Assembly: GCA_002394235.1 (NCBI GenBank)
Contig: DGTF01000031.1
Coordinates: 1-42,754 of the forward strand
Length of the DNA stretch: 42,754 nt
From: Eubacterium sp. UBA4343
Lineage (GTDB): Bacteria; Bacillota; Clostridia; Lachnospirales; Lachnospiraceae
Reading direction: 5' to 3'
The position numbers and the translations under genes were made by a program. Below are positions 26,097-34,833 of the stretch, piece after piece (position 1 is the first letter of the stretch; the number at the start of each line of letters is the position of its first letter). A model generated the notes under the pieces. It saw only the letters and a list, made by a program, of their open reading frames with translations, was not told where the DNA came from and did not search any database.

Positions 26097-26705
26097 TACC
26101 CACGCCCCTCGGCCTTTCAGATCATCAAAGCGAAGCTTTGACGCCTCCCGGCATTCCCGAAACGCGATTTCCTGATAATTGTCCTCATCATCGGTGTGAA
26201 GAGAAAAATACTTCTCAACCCGGATCGGACTCTCTTCAAAGGCCGTGATCGAATAATGACGCGTAACCTTCTCCCTTGTTTCATTCACCCTTATGGAAAA
26301 AGAAGTAATCTGGGAAGTCTCGCAGAGAATCAGATGTCTTCCCTGCAGATTCCGGAACAAAAAGCCGCAGGAATTATTTTCCTGTTCCAGATACTTATCA
26401 AGCTGCCACGGCGAATCCGCATCCGGCTCGTCCATCCAGGTCCTGAGTTCAAAATTGCAGTTTGCGAAAGGTTCTATCGTCTGGCGAAAGACCAGAAGAT
26501 GCTCATTGCGCGGCGCCCCGAACCACTCTCTCTTCGAGGTGAACCGGATCCCCTCCCAGGTGAATTCCGCATCCCTGCAGAAAATATCAAAAGGCAGGAT
26601 CTTCCGTGTCTCCGAGTAGGTCTCATCCTTATCGGAATGACCCAGGTAATTAAATTCCAGATTTCTGACTTCCGGCAGCTCCTGCCAGATCTCGATCAGC
26701 CCCAT
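26079..26705 (-). CDS. Hypothetical protein
   Basis: 208 aa, family not recognised. GGAGGTGCC lies before the ATG. The composition is soluble, acidic and aromatic-rich, with no signal peptide or membrane segment. Recognisable stretches are MGLIEIWQELPEVRNLEFNY, FCRDAEFTWEGIRFTSKREW and YLEQENNSCGFLFRNLQGRH. It lies between obg and yhbY, is read in the same direction, and is probably co-transcribed. The last codons fall inside a tandem repeat, so the C-terminal tail has probably changed recently. Confidence 0.75.
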   Translation of the reverse strand: MGLIEIWQELPEVRNLEFNYLGHSDKDETYSETRKILPFDIFCRDAEFTWEGIRFTSKREWFGAPRNEHLLVFRQTIEPFANCNFELRTWMDEPDADSPWQLDKYLEQENNSCGFLFRNLQGRHLILCETSQITSFSIRVNETREKVTRHYSITAFEESPIRVEKYFSLHTDDEDNYQEIAFRECREASKLRFDDLKGRGAWVLPERE

Positions 26706-26821
26706 TTATAGGCACCTCCGTAGCTTATACCGTATCTGCCCGCTGAAAGAATTGCGATTCACCTCCCGCAGCAGGCCTTATACATATTGCGGCACCCCGC
26801 TTGCGGGGCATAGATGTTTAC

Positions 26822-28120
26822 TTATTTATAATAGTCAAAATGAAGTCCGTACATCCGTACCGTATCGCCGTCCTGAATACCTGCCTTCTCGAGATCACTG
26901 AGAATACCGGAATCCTTCAGGAACTTCTGGAAGAACTGGAATCCCTTCTCAGAATCCAGATTCGTGTATCCGAGCATCTTCTCGATCTTTGGTCCCTCAA
27001 CGATGTAGGTGTGATCCTCCGTCTCTGACTTAGTGACGGTATAAGGAAGGCTGTCCTCGGGGATCATGACTTCCGGATCAAACTCCTGCGCGTACAGCTC
27101 CGTATTCTTCGGGATCTCATCCAGACGGTTCTGTACATAGTATAGCAGTTCTTTAATTCCTTTTCCAGTCGCAGCCGAAATCGGGAATACGCGAATGCCC
27201 TTCGGCTCGAACTCCTTTTTCAGCCTCTCCACCGGATCCTCTGTTCCATCCTCCGGGAAAATCAAATCAACCTTGTTTGCAGCGATCACCTGCGGCAGCT
27301 TCTCAAGGTTCGCATTGTATTTCTTCAGTTCGCCGTTTATGGTATAGATGTCTTCAACAGGATCCCGTCCCTCTGTACCCGCGGCATCCACGAGATGGAT
27401 CAGCATCCGGCAGCGCTCAATGTGACGCAGGAACTCGTATCCCAGTCCCGCTCCCGCAGAGGCTCCCTCAATCAATCCCGGAATATCTGCCATGACAAAT
27501 CCATTGCAGCCTTCCAGGTCAACTACACCGAGATTCGGAATCAAAGTTGTGAAATGATACTCGGCAATCTTCGGCTGCGCATTGCTGACTCTCGACAGCA
27601 GTGTTGATTTGCCGACACTCGGAAAACCAATCAGTCCTACATCGGCAATCATTTTCAGCTCCAGCCTCAGCTCAAGCTCTCTGGACGGCTGACCCGGCTG
27701 CGCGTACTTCGGTACCTGCATGGTAGGCGTCGCGTAATTCATATTACCCTTGCCTCCCTTTCCGCCTTTCAGCAGCACCACACGTGTATTTTTGCCGGAC
27801 ATATCCGCGATAACCTTCCCGCTTTGTGCCTCATAGATCACCGTTCCGTCCGGTACCTTCAGGACAACGTCCGCTCCGTCCTTTCCGGTACAGCGCTTTT
27901 TTCCGCCCTCCTGTCCGTCCTCCGCCTTGAATTTGTAATGATGACGAAAGCTGGCGAGAGTATTCAGTCCGGGATCCACCTCGAAAATGACACTTCCGCC
28001 ATTTCCTCCGTTACCACCGTCCGGTCCGCCTGCCGCCACAAACTTCTCACGGCGGAAGCTTACATGGCCATCCCCGCCCTTTCCGGATTTCACCGCGATT
28101 TTCGCACGATCTGCAAACAT
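26822..28120 (-). CDS. obg: Obg/CgtA ribosome-assembly GTPase
   Basis: About 432 aa. The glycine-rich Obg fold (about 1-158; KSGKGGDGHVSFRREKFV, GGPDGGNGGNGG) is followed by the G domain (G1 GFPSVGKSTLL, G3 DIPGLIEGA, NKVD, SAATGKG). The C-terminal OCT domain (about 350-432; YTVTKSETEDHTYIVEGPKIEKM) is present in the Firmicute type. The ATG at 28120 is used, with GAGGTGATC directly before it. It acts in late 50S assembly and the stringent response. A terminator separates it from rpmA upstream, so it may have its own promoter, which I could not place. Confidence 0.97.
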   Translation of the reverse strand: MFADRAKIAVKSGKGGDGHVSFRREKFVAAGGPDGGNGGNGGSVIFEVDPGLNTLASFRHHYKFKAEDGQEGGKKRCTGKDGADVVLKVPDGTVIYEAQSGKVIADMSGKNTRVVLLKGGKGGKGNMNYATPTMQVPKYAQPGQPSRELELRLELKMIADVGLIGFPSVGKSTLLSRVSNAQPKIAEYHFTTLIPNLGVVDLEGCNGFVMADIPGLIEGASAGAGLGYEFLRHIERCRMLIHLVDAAGTEGRDPVEDIYTINGELKKYNANLEKLPQVIAANKVDLIFPEDGTEDPVERLKKEFEPKGIRVFPISAATGKGIKELLYYVQNRLDEIPKNTELYAQEFDPEVMIPEDSLPYTVTKSETEDHTYIVEGPKIEKMLGYTNLDSEKGFQFFQKFLKDSGILSDLEKAGIQDGDTVRMYGLHFDYYK

Positions 28121-28335
28121 AATGATCACCTCAGTTCATAAAAAAAGAATGTAACTTATATCGCCGACTCAGAAAAACAAACAACAACTACAAAAACAGA
28201 TGGGTAAGCCATATAAATTGCATTCTCAACAACAATTTGCTCTGTTCCGCGCTTCTGGCTCCTGCAATTCTCTGTATACTGCACAGGCAGCGGGATCTTC
28301 GCGCTTCTCACTCCAGCAGCCCTCTGCCCACATAG

Positions 28336-28371
28336 CAGAAAGAGCCGTCACAGCGAATGTGACAGCTCTTA
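28336..28371 (-). terminator. Terminator after rpmA
   Basis: On the minus strand AGAGCTGTCACA pairs with TGTGACGGCTCT (12 bp, one wobble) around TTCGC, followed by TTTCT. It begins 14 bp after the rpmA stop. Confidence 0.75.
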
Positions 28372-28382
28372 CGTTTCAAAAA

Positions 28383-28676
28383 TTATTCAGCTGTTTCAGC
28401 CTGCGGAATAACAGAACAGATCTTTCTGTCTCTTCCCTTACGGGTAAATCTCACGATACCGTCTGCTGTAGCAAACAGAGTATCATCTTTACCAAGGCCT
28501 ACATTCAGACCCGGATGAATATGAGTTCCACGCTGTCTGTAAAGGATGTTGCCGGCTTTTACAAGCTGTCCGTCTGCTCTCTTGGCACCCAGTCTCTTGG
28601 ACTCGGAATCACGGCCGTTCTTTGTAGAACCTACTCCCTTTTTATGAGCGAAGAACTGAAGATTTAAATTCATCAT
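28383..28676 (-). CDS. rpmA: Ribosomal protein L27 (with Prp-cleaved N-terminal extension)
   Basis: 97 aa. The N-terminus [20 protein letters not shown] matches the Firmicute L27 precursor. The Prp protease removes the extension ending QFF, exposing AHKKG, which reaches the peptidyl-transferase centre. The start is fixed by that conserved nine-residue extension and by GGAGG upstream. The prp gene is immediately upstream, 3 bp away. Confidence 0.98.
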   Translation of the reverse strand: MMNLNLQFFAHKKGVGSTKNGRDSESKRLGAKRADGQLVKAGNILYRQRGTHIHPGLNVGLGKDDTLFATADGIVRFTRKGRDRKICSVIPQAETAE

Positions 28677-28679
28677 TTC

Positions 28680-29012
28680 TTACACCTCCACGAAATTAAC
28701 ATCAATGAAATCCTGATAGGACTCTTCTTCCTGCATATCGGAAAGGGTGGAAGCCAATGCCCGAAGCAGCAGCTCCGATCCGTCAGACGGAATACCCTTT
28801 ACACGGACACAAATCACCGCATTCTCAGGATCCGAGGATTCCTCTATCTGATCTCCGGTAAAACGATCCAGTGAATTCACTGTGTGAATGACCAGAGCAG
28901 ATACGGCTGCACAGACGATATCCTCGCCCGCCTCCGCATATCCGGAATGATCTCTTGCCTCAAAGCCGGTAATCCTGCCGTTCCGATTCTGATAAAAAGT
29001 AACCTTGGTCAT
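28680..29012 (-). CDS. prp: Ribosomal-processing cysteine protease Prp
   Basis: 110 aa (YsxB/DUF464). The catalytic pair is visible: His in ARDHSGYAEAGED and Cys in DIVCAAVSALVIHTVNSL. It cleaves the N-terminal extension of L27, which is essential for ribosome function in Firmicutes. It lies between rplU and rpmA; the rplU stop directly abuts its ATG (TAAATG). Confidence 0.95.
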   Translation of the reverse strand: MTKVTFYQNRNGRITGFEARDHSGYAEAGEDIVCAAVSALVIHTVNSLDRFTGDQIEESSDPENAVICVRVKGIPSDGSELLLRALASTLSDMQEEESYQDFIDVNFVEV

Positions 29013-29321
29013 TTAAGCATTGATCTTGCTGATCTGTACCTTTGTGTACTGCTGTCTGTGACCGTTCTTCTTATGATAGCCGGTTTTTCTCTTGTACTTG
29101 TAAACGATAACCTTCTTCGCCTTTGCGTTGGCAAGAACCTTTGCTTCTACAGAAGCACCGGCTGTCTCGCCGCCGACCTTGATGGTATCATCGTCGCGAA
29201 CTGCAAGTACCTGATCAAATGTTACTGTCTCTCCAGCCTCTGCACCGAGCTTCTCAACACGGATGACATCGCCTTCGGAAACCTTGTACTGCTTTCCGCC
29301 AGTTGCAATAATAGCGTACAT
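29013..29321 (-). CDS. rplU: Ribosomal protein L21
   Basis: About 102 aa. Typical L21 blocks are [33 protein letters not shown] and [22 protein letters not shown]. The ATG at 29321 follows GGAGG by about 8 nt; an upstream in-frame GTG overlaps that site and is unlikely. It is the first gene of the rplU-prp-rpmA operon. Confidence 0.98.
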   Translation of the reverse strand: MYAIIATGGKQYKVSEGDVIRVEKLGAEAGETVTFDQVLAVRDDDTIKVGGETAGASVEAKVLANAKAKKVIVYKYKRKTGYHKKNGHRQQYTKVQISKINA

Positions 29322-29330
29322 ATAGGACAC

Positions 29331-29400
29331 CTCCTACTTTCTAAAACTCGCCAGATCCGGTGGCCTGCATGAATTCAGGCAGACTCTTATACCTCTCTGT
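29331..29400 (-). promoter_or_regulatory. Untranslated leader of rplU, possible L21 leader
   Basis: The roughly 85-nt leader between the promoter and rplU contains GCCTG-loop-CAGGC and neighbouring GGCC/GGCG elements. Firmicute rplU genes commonly carry an autoregulatory L21 leader at this position. I cannot confirm a covariance-model match by eye. Confidence 0.4.
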
Positions 29401-29415
29401 GCGGCATACCTGGAT

Positions 29416-29444
29416 ATTATTGCATATGCTTCGATAATTGTCAA
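29416..29444 (-). promoter_or_regulatory. rplU operon promoter
   Basis: On the minus strand a perfect TTGACA (29444-29439), a 17-bp spacer, and AATAAT (29421-29416). Confidence 0.75.
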
Positions 29445-29507
29445 CCCGAAAATCTAGAAATCTGGCCCCCGTATAATCTAAAAATCCGGCTCCCCGGAAA
29501 TGCTCTC

Positions 29508-30254
29508 TCAGGAATGACCTCTCGGAACCTTTCCGAGCATATCCCTCTCATATGTGCGGTCGGCCACCATAAGCCGGATAAAGGTATACAGAAGAATCGG
29601 CACGCTCCCCCAGATCGCTCTGACCGAAAAAACCTCGCACAGCAACGTGGAAAGAATCCCTCCGGCCAGGAAAAACAGAATCATTGACCCATGCATTTTC
29701 CAGCGGAGAGCAGCCTTCGGATCCTTATCCCGCACGGCTTTGACCAGATTGCTGCCCGTCTGGCGGATATGATTGGTCACAAAGGTAGTGGCCATCGGAA
29801 TTCCCTGATTCTGACGGAAGGTGTTGAACTGCATAGAACAAATAAAATTCAACGTAACCTGGCAGATCTGGTCAGGAGCATTTTCCGGAAGAGCTCCGAG
29901 CAGGATCGCCACAGGGATCTCAAATCCAACCAGGATCGTGTCCCAGCGCAGCATATGCAGCTGCTTCACTCGTTTGGCCAGAAACTCTGACAAAATTGCG
30001 CCGGCAAAGTAGGCAGAAATCGGTATCAGCAGGTATAATGCCTTATCCCAGTCTCTCTCGCCGATTGCCATGGACAGAAGAACGACATTTGCCGTCTGTG
30101 CGTTGCAGAACACACCACCCCGAACCATGAAGGTATACGCTCCGTAATAACCGCCTACCAAGATCAGCGACCAGAAAACCCAGTGCTTCTCACACTCCAG
30201 AAAAAATTCACGATGTGCATCATGTTCGGATAGCTCTTTTGCATTATGTCTCAT
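29508..30254 (-). CDS. DUF1275 (YoaK-type) membrane protein
   Basis: About 248 aa with around six membrane segments. Characteristic stretches are GGYYGAYTFMVRGGVFCNAQTANVVLLSMA near the N-terminus, and NFICSMQFNTFRQNQGIPMATTFVTNHIRQTGSNL. The function of the family is unknown. The ATG at 30254 (MRHNAKEL) is chosen because AAAGG lies about 8 nt upstream; a TTG six codons earlier has no site. Confidence 0.88.
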   Translation of the reverse strand: MRHNAKELSEHDAHREFFLECEKHWVFWSLILVGGYYGAYTFMVRGGVFCNAQTANVVLLSMAIGERDWDKALYLLIPISAYFAGAILSEFLAKRVKQLHMLRWDTILVGFEIPVAILLGALPENAPDQICQVTLNFICSMQFNTFRQNQGIPMATTFVTNHIRQTGSNLVKAVRDKDPKAALRWKMHGSMILFFLAGGILSTLLCEVFSVRAIWGSVPILLYTFIRLMVADRTYERDMLGKVPRGHS

Positions 30255-30334
30255 TTCGATTACCTTTTCCAATTGCCTCTAAGGCAGAACCACTCTTCCG
30301 CAGGTGCATCGAACTGCGCCGTCTGCATAATAAG

Positions 30335-30384
30335 CGGAAAAAGTACAGACAGTACCCGCGTCTTTGCGTTCCTGTCTGTACTTT
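30335..30384 (-). terminator. Terminator after degV
   Basis: On the minus strand AAAGTACAGACAG and CTGTCTGTACTTT form a perfect 13-bp stem with a 19-nt loop, followed by TTCCGC (five T in total at the stem end). Confidence 0.75.
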
Positions 30385-30385
30385 A

Positions 30386-30419
30386 ATGTTATACCGTGAT
30401 TCATGTTATACCGTGATTT
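30386..30419. repeat. 17-bp tandem duplication across the degV stop codon
   Basis: ATGTTATACCGTGATT plus C (30386-30402) and the same plus T (30403-30419) are adjacent. The degV stop (30406-30408) lies in the second copy. Confidence 0.8.
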
Positions 30420-31284
30420 TATGATTGATGGTAATCGCCAGGCTTCCGGGCCCGATATGGCATCCGATGACAAGAGAAAGCGGATCACCTTTGATTTTGT
30501 CATTCGGAAACGCTGCCTTTATCTCATCCACCCACGCTTTCACTTCTTCGGGATCGTCTCCCTCCGAGTAGGAATAACGGATGGTATAGTCTCCCTTATC
30601 CACAAATTCCTTGAATCTTCCGGTCATGTCCTTCCGCACAGCGTCCAGCATGATTTTCTTCGCCTGCTTTGTGCCCCGGGCTTTTGCGTAGGCATCAAGC
30701 TTTTCGCCCTGAATCTGCAGTACCGGTTTGATGTGAAGCACACTTCCGATCAATGCGGCAGCAACTGTGATGCGCCCGCCTCTTTTCAGATATTTCAGAG
30801 TATCTACCATAATATATATGCTGGAATTGAACTTGTCCTCTTCCAGCTTCTCGCGGATCTGCTCTGCGTTCCACCCGGCATCTCTCAGCGTCTGTGCGTC
30901 TTCCACCGACTGGCGCATGGTAACGGAAATTCTCTGGTTATTCACCACCTGAACCTTGCCGTCATAGTTCTCCGCCAGCAGCCTGGCTGTCTGATAGGAA
31001 TTGGAAAGTCCGCTGGAAAGCGGAATGTATACAATCTCATCATTCTCTCTGAGCACCCTGTCCCAGAGATCCGTAACCTCGGCGGGAGCCGGCTGAGAGG
31101 TGGAGACACTCACGTTCGGGTCCTCAAGCTCCTTGAAAAACTCCGCCTGCGTTATATCAATATCTTCACGAACCACCTTTCCGTTGATCAGAAATGACAT
31201 CGGCAGCACATATACCCCGAGCTCCTTCGCCATTTTCTGTGTGATTCCGCTGTTACTGTCGGTTACGATTGCAACCTTCGACAT
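30406..31284 (-). CDS. DegV-family fatty-acid-binding protein
   Basis: 292 aa. Signature blocks are VAIVTDSNSGIT at the N-terminus, SFLINGKVVRE, VSTSQPAPAEV, YIPLSSGLSNSYQTA, DTLKYLKRGGRI and the C-terminal IGCHIGPGSLAI. DegV/FakB-type proteins bind a fatty acid between two domains and can present it to the FakA kinase. No fakA is near. GGAGGATATTTC precedes the ATG. Confidence 0.94.
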   Translation of the reverse strand: MSKVAIVTDSNSGITQKMAKELGVYVLPMSFLINGKVVREDIDITQAEFFKELEDPNVSVSTSQPAPAEVTDLWDRVLRENDEIVYIPLSSGLSNSYQTARLLAENYDGKVQVVNNQRISVTMRQSVEDAQTLRDAGWNAEQIREKLEEDKFNSSIYIMVDTLKYLKRGGRITVAAALIGSVLHIKPVLQIQGEKLDAYAKARGTKQAKKIMLDAVRKDMTGRFKEFVDKGDYTIRYSYSEGDDPEEVKAWVDEIKAAFPNDKIKGDPLSLVIGCHIGPGSLAITINHKITV

Positions 31285-31326
31285 GAAATATCCTCCTCAC
31301 CCTGCTTGTAAACATATTATTTATTC

Positions 31327-31354
31327 ATTCTACAATAGCCCCGGAAAAATGCAA
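31327..31354 (-). promoter_or_regulatory. Probable degV promoter
   Basis: On the minus strand TTGCAT (31354-31349), a 16-bp spacer ending TTG, and TAGAAT (31332-31327). Confidence 0.5.
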
Positions 31355-31440
31355 ACACCCACTTTTAAAAAATTGTGTCTTCATCAGGTTTTCCAAAAAC
31401 CGTTCAGGAAAAGGAGAAAACCCCTTTGATAATCTGCAGA

Positions 31441-31477
31441 TCAAAAAGAAACAGGAGCAGAAAGGCGGCGCCTCCTG
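31441..31477 (-). terminator. Terminator after the CPBP protease gene
   Basis: On the minus strand CAGGAG and CTCCTG pair around a 14-nt GC-rich loop, followed by TTTCTTTTTG, about 30 bp after the gene's stop. Confidence 0.55.
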
Positions 31478-31507
31478 ATGAAATAATGCCCATAACGGCT
31501 ATCCTTA

Positions 31508-32668
31508 TCAGCGGATCAGGAGAAACAGAATTCCGGTCAGAAGGATCACCCCGGTCGGCACCAGAATCTGTGCCAGCCGTTTTTCTTCCAGACCAGGTTC
31601 GATAAAAGCAGGTTTCGTCCACGTAACGGATCTCCGGATCAGCCAGCATCCCGTGTAGATCAGTATTGGAAGCGGAATACCGTAAAACAGCAGAGAGACT
31701 CCGACCATCTGCGAGGATGCGGTATAGGACGCCTGGGAAGTAGCGTCCGATGCCAGAAAAGAGATTACCACTAGAAGCCCGTTATAGCAGAAATGCAGCA
31801 GACTCGTGTAGAAGATATTATCCGTCTCGAGAATTACCCAGGTCATCAGCGCACCGAGAATTCCGGGTATCCACCAGCGGACGGGATAAATATGAAAAAC
31901 GCCGAACAGAACCCCACCCACGAGGATGATCTGCCATCTCTTCCGAAAGCTTGTACGAAGGCCTGATACCAGGACTCCTCGATGCAGAGCCTCTTCGCAC
32001 ACGGCAGGCATGAAGGCGGTGAGAAAAAGCTCAACGGGCAGACTCGAGGAATAGGTGCCCGCAAGGCCCTCATCGATGCTCTGCAGGGCATGGGGAACGA
32101 AAAACATCTCCAGAATCGTTACCGCGTCTGCAGCCAGATAACCGGCGACTACCAGGATCAGGACTCCGAAAACCGCGGACATCCTGGGCCTTTGCAGTGG
32201 AAATACCTCCTTGGGATCTGCCTTCATGAAAAACACAAAAAGAACGGAGACCACAACGAATTCAAGCTCCATCGCAAAGGAATCCAGATCCATGTTCCCG
32301 GTCAGCAGGTAAACCCATCCGTTCGTAAAAATCCAGACCGCCATCATGCAGATAAAGAAGACCAGACACTGCCAGAATTTCAGCTCACGCTTCGCCCGCG
32401 GTTTCTTCAGTCCCCTTGGCGCCGTTCCGGATATGCTCTCGTATGGCACCCACTCGTGTTTAAACCTGTTTCCATTCCCGCGTGGAACATTCTCCCAGTT
32501 TCTGCTTCCGGACGATCCATTCTGCCGGGATCTGCTTCCAGATAGATCATTCTCCTGCTGGTATCTGCTTCCTGAAGGATCGTCCTGCCGGTTCCTGTCT
32601 CCGTAGAGATAATTCTGCCGACTTTGGTCTTCTCCGGAATGATTAAGATTGAAGGAATTATTCTGCAT
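31508..32668 (-). CDS. CPBP-family intramembrane metalloprotease with a repetitive N-terminal tail
   Basis: About 386 aa. About 90 cytoplasmic residues come first, with imperfect repeats of a Gly-Ser-Arg/Gln-Asn pattern (SGSRSRQNGSSGSRNWEN). Seven to eight membrane segments follow. CPBP (CAAX protease / bacteriocin-processing) motifs are present: EEALHRGVLVSGLR (motif 1, Glu-Glu and Arg), FGVFHIYPVRW (motif 2, His) and HFCYNGLLVV (motif 3, His/Asn). The ATG at 32668 overlaps the end of rng by 11 bp; a TTG three codons earlier is also possible. The substrate is unknown. Confidence 0.88.
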   Translation of the reverse strand: MQNNSFNLNHSGEDQSRQNYLYGDRNRQDDPSGSRYQQENDLSGSRSRQNGSSGSRNWENVPRGNGNRFKHEWVPYESISGTAPRGLKKPRAKRELKFWQCLVFFICMMAVWIFTNGWVYLLTGNMDLDSFAMELEFVVVSVLFVFFMKADPKEVFPLQRPRMSAVFGVLILVVAGYLAADAVTILEMFFVPHALQSIDEGLAGTYSSSLPVELFLTAFMPAVCEEALHRGVLVSGLRTSFRKRWQIILVGGVLFGVFHIYPVRWWIPGILGALMTWVILETDNIFYTSLLHFCYNGLLVVISFLASDATSQASYTASSQMVGVSLLFYGIPLPILIYTGCWLIRRSVTWTKPAFIEPGLEEKRLAQILVPTGVILLTGILFLLIR

Positions 32669-33857
32669 CTGCTTCAATATCCTTTAACTGCTCCTTGAAT
32701 GATTTTCTCTTCTTGGTCCGCGTAATTTCCATGATGTCAAGCGCGGTGATATCGATGACCTGAGGCCGTGAGGGGTCTTTCCGGAATTCCTCCGTCATCC
32801 TCTCTCTCAGTCTTCTCTGATCACCCGGTTCTCTCATATTGATGAAATCCACGAGAATCGTTCCGGACAGCTGCCGCAGACGAATCTGTCTCGCGATCTC
32901 GGGAGCCGCTTCATCATTTGTCATCTGAACCGTTTTTGAGAAGCTTTTATTCCCGGAGTAACGTCCAGTGTTCACATCGACGGATACAAAAGCCTCCGTC
33001 TGTTCGATCACAAGGAAACCTCCGGACTTCAGCCAAACATTGCGGCTCTGAAGGGCTTCGAAAAGCGTCGTCAGATTATAGAGCTTGTAGAGATCCACCA
33101 TCCGGTCCTCATAGAGAACCGCCTCCGGCCGGTCATCCTCCGAAAATGTCCGCAGGATATAATCGTCCAGCTCCCGTTTCGTCTCCGGATCGTCAGTGAC
33201 GAGGCGCTTCAGTTCCCTGACCGGACATTGCTTCAGAAGATAGATCGCATCGCTTTCCGACTGATACAGACATGAATAACAGGTTCTCTCCAGTCCGTGA
33301 TCCAGAATCCGGTTCATCTGACCCGATAGTGCGTCCCATTCCACCCGGAGCTCCTCCTCATCCGCCTCGGCGGCGTTCGTTCTGACAATGAGGCCGAAGC
33401 GGCCGTCACAGAGCGGACGGAAAAAATCTTCCAGGCGCTTACGGTCGTCTTCCGCAAGCTTTCTGGAAAAGTTCAGGGTCTTCCGCTCCGAGGTCAGAAC
33501 CAGAAATCTGCCCGGAACCGTCAGGTTCTGCGTCAGCCTCGGAAGCTTCTGCTTCATCGCCTCTTTCTCGACCTGTACCAGAATCTCGTCTCCCGCCTTC
33601 AGTGTCCTGTCCTGCCTTGCATGCTTCGGAGGCAGCGGAAGATATCCGTTCCGGTCGGGGCCGATCCGGACAAAGGCAGCATTCAGATTGTTCTGGATGC
33701 TCTCGATCTTTCCCACATAAATATTGCCGAGTATTGACGGGCTGTCTTTTCTCCGAATATAGAACTCCACCGGTTTGTCATCCTCATAAAGCACCGATGC
33801 AAGACACGGAACTTCTCCCGCCGGATATTTTGCGATTACAATCTTCTTCTCTCCCAT
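32658..33857 (-). CDS. rng: Ribonuclease G/E-family endoribonuclease
   Basis: About 399 aa. An S1-like RNA-binding region (GNIYVGKIESIQNNLNAAFVRIG, GYLPL) is followed by the DNase-I-like catalytic domain, with Asp residues in VSVDVNTGRYSG and GTILVDFINM. The family cleaves single-stranded RNA, for example in rRNA and tRNA maturation and mRNA decay. The usual CPxC zinc-link after the catalytic domain is missing: the protein ends ITRTKKRKSFKEQLKDIE. The start is chosen at MGEKKIVIA; an ATG ten codons upstream is also possible. It adjoins the radical-SAM pair, as in many clostridia. Confidence 0.9.
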   Translation of the reverse strand: MGEKKIVIAKYPAGEVPCLASVLYEDDKPVEFYIRRKDSPSILGNIYVGKIESIQNNLNAAFVRIGPDRNGYLPLPPKHARQDRTLKAGDEILVQVEKEAMKQKLPRLTQNLTVPGRFLVLTSERKTLNFSRKLAEDDRKRLEDFFRPLCDGRFGLIVRTNAAEADEEELRVEWDALSGQMNRILDHGLERTCYSCLYQSESDAIYLLKQCPVRELKRLVTDDPETKRELDDYILRTFSEDDRPEAVLYEDRMVDLYKLYNLTTLFEALQSRNVWLKSGGFLVIEQTEAFVSVDVNTGRYSGNKSFSKTVQMTNDEAAPEIARQIRLRQLSGTILVDFINMREPGDQRRLRERMTEEFRKDPSRPQVIDITALDIMEITRTKKRKSFKEQLKDIEADAE

Positions 33858-34059
33858 GTTCTCTGCTTCCCCCGCGGGTATACTCATGTCCTGCTTCTCA
33901 ATCACCTTCAGGCCTGATCTGTTTATACAGACAGCCGCTCCCACTTTATCGGTTTCTTCACAAAGCCCGCACGCCTGTGACGAATTATGATTATGTACAG
34001 ACTTGCGCCAGCCACATCAGTTTCTTCGCACAGCCCGCAGTTCAGCCGAACAGCAGCGG

Positions 34060-34833
34060 TTACTGCGCGCCTGCCGCATGGGGAACATGATCCAGCGGCA
34101 CAAGCTTTCTGTTCTCAGCCGTCCCGATATTCGTGTAGATGTCGTTGCGGTGAATCAGAAGACTGAAAGCCGGAATCTCAAAGCCCGCGGATTCCGCGAA
34201 TGCGCTCATGACCAGCTCCGGCTTCAGATTGCTGACGCTTCCGGCGGAAAGCAGCATATGGAAGGCGACGCGCTCCGCGTCCGTGCCCTGGGGATGCTCC
34301 GCCAGTGCCAGATCATCCAGCTCTGTCAGGTTCATCTCGTAGATCCACGGCAAGATATCTGTCTCTGCCTCACTTCGTTTTGTCTTTCGAAGTACAATGA
34401 CGGAAGGCGACGACAGAAAAGCGTTCAGATTATCCTGGAGTACGTCACGCTCCGGAAGCTTCACGCTTCCCTTCCGAAAACTTACCGTATAGTCAGCCGC
34501 GTTTACCAGCGTCATACACTTCTCCGCCTTTGTGATCCCTATTCGGATACAGCTTTCCGCATGCATTCCCGGTACCATCTGCCGGTTCAGCCTCTCAAGG
34601 ATCTCTTTCTCGGGGATTTCTTCCTTCAGATCAAGATCAAAATATTCGCCGCTGCTTGTCTTTCCCACGCCGAGCGGAGCCGCGAAAGACATCAGCATAT
34701 GAGGGCTGAATCCTTCGGACAGGGAAACCGGCAGCCCGGCTCTGCGGATTGCCTTCTGAAAGAAACGCATGACATCCAGATGACCTATGAATTTCAGACA
34801 TCCGGTTTTTGTAAATTTAATCCTGACTCTCAT
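34060..34833 (-). CDS. TIGR03936 / DUF2344 radical-SAM-linked protein
   Basis: 257 aa. The N-terminal MRVRIKFTKTGCLKFIGHLDVMRFFQKAIRRAGLPVSLSEGFSPH is the family hallmark, and SFAAPLGVGKTSSGEYFDLDL follows. The function is unknown. Members almost always sit behind, or fused to, a TIGR03960 radical-SAM protein, as here, where the start overlaps that gene's end by 17 bp. GGGAGGAG precedes the ATG. Confidence 0.93.
   Translation of the reverse strand: MRVRIKFTKTGCLKFIGHLDVMRFFQKAIRRAGLPVSLSEGFSPHMLMSFAAPLGVGKTSSGEYFDLDLKEEIPEKEILERLNRQMVPGMHAESCIRIGITKAEKCMTLVNAADYTVSFRKGSVKLPERDVLQDNLNAFLSSPSVIVLRKTKRSEAETDILPWIYEMNLTELDDLALAEHPQGTDAERVAFHMLLSAGSVSNLKPELVMSAFAESAGFEIPAFSLLIHRNDIYTNIGTAENRKLVPLDHVPHAAGAQ

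Noticed and set aside
25912..26103. Small repetitive ORF with RMNEGRRGLSAAG repeats
   Set aside because: It is a by-product of the 42-bp tandem repeat, overlaps real gene ends and has no ribosome-binding site.
26795..26808. CCCCGC/GCGGGG palindrome after obg as a terminator
   Set aside because: Only 6 bp with a 2-base loop and no T-run; it could be chance, and the genes around it are probably co-transcribed.
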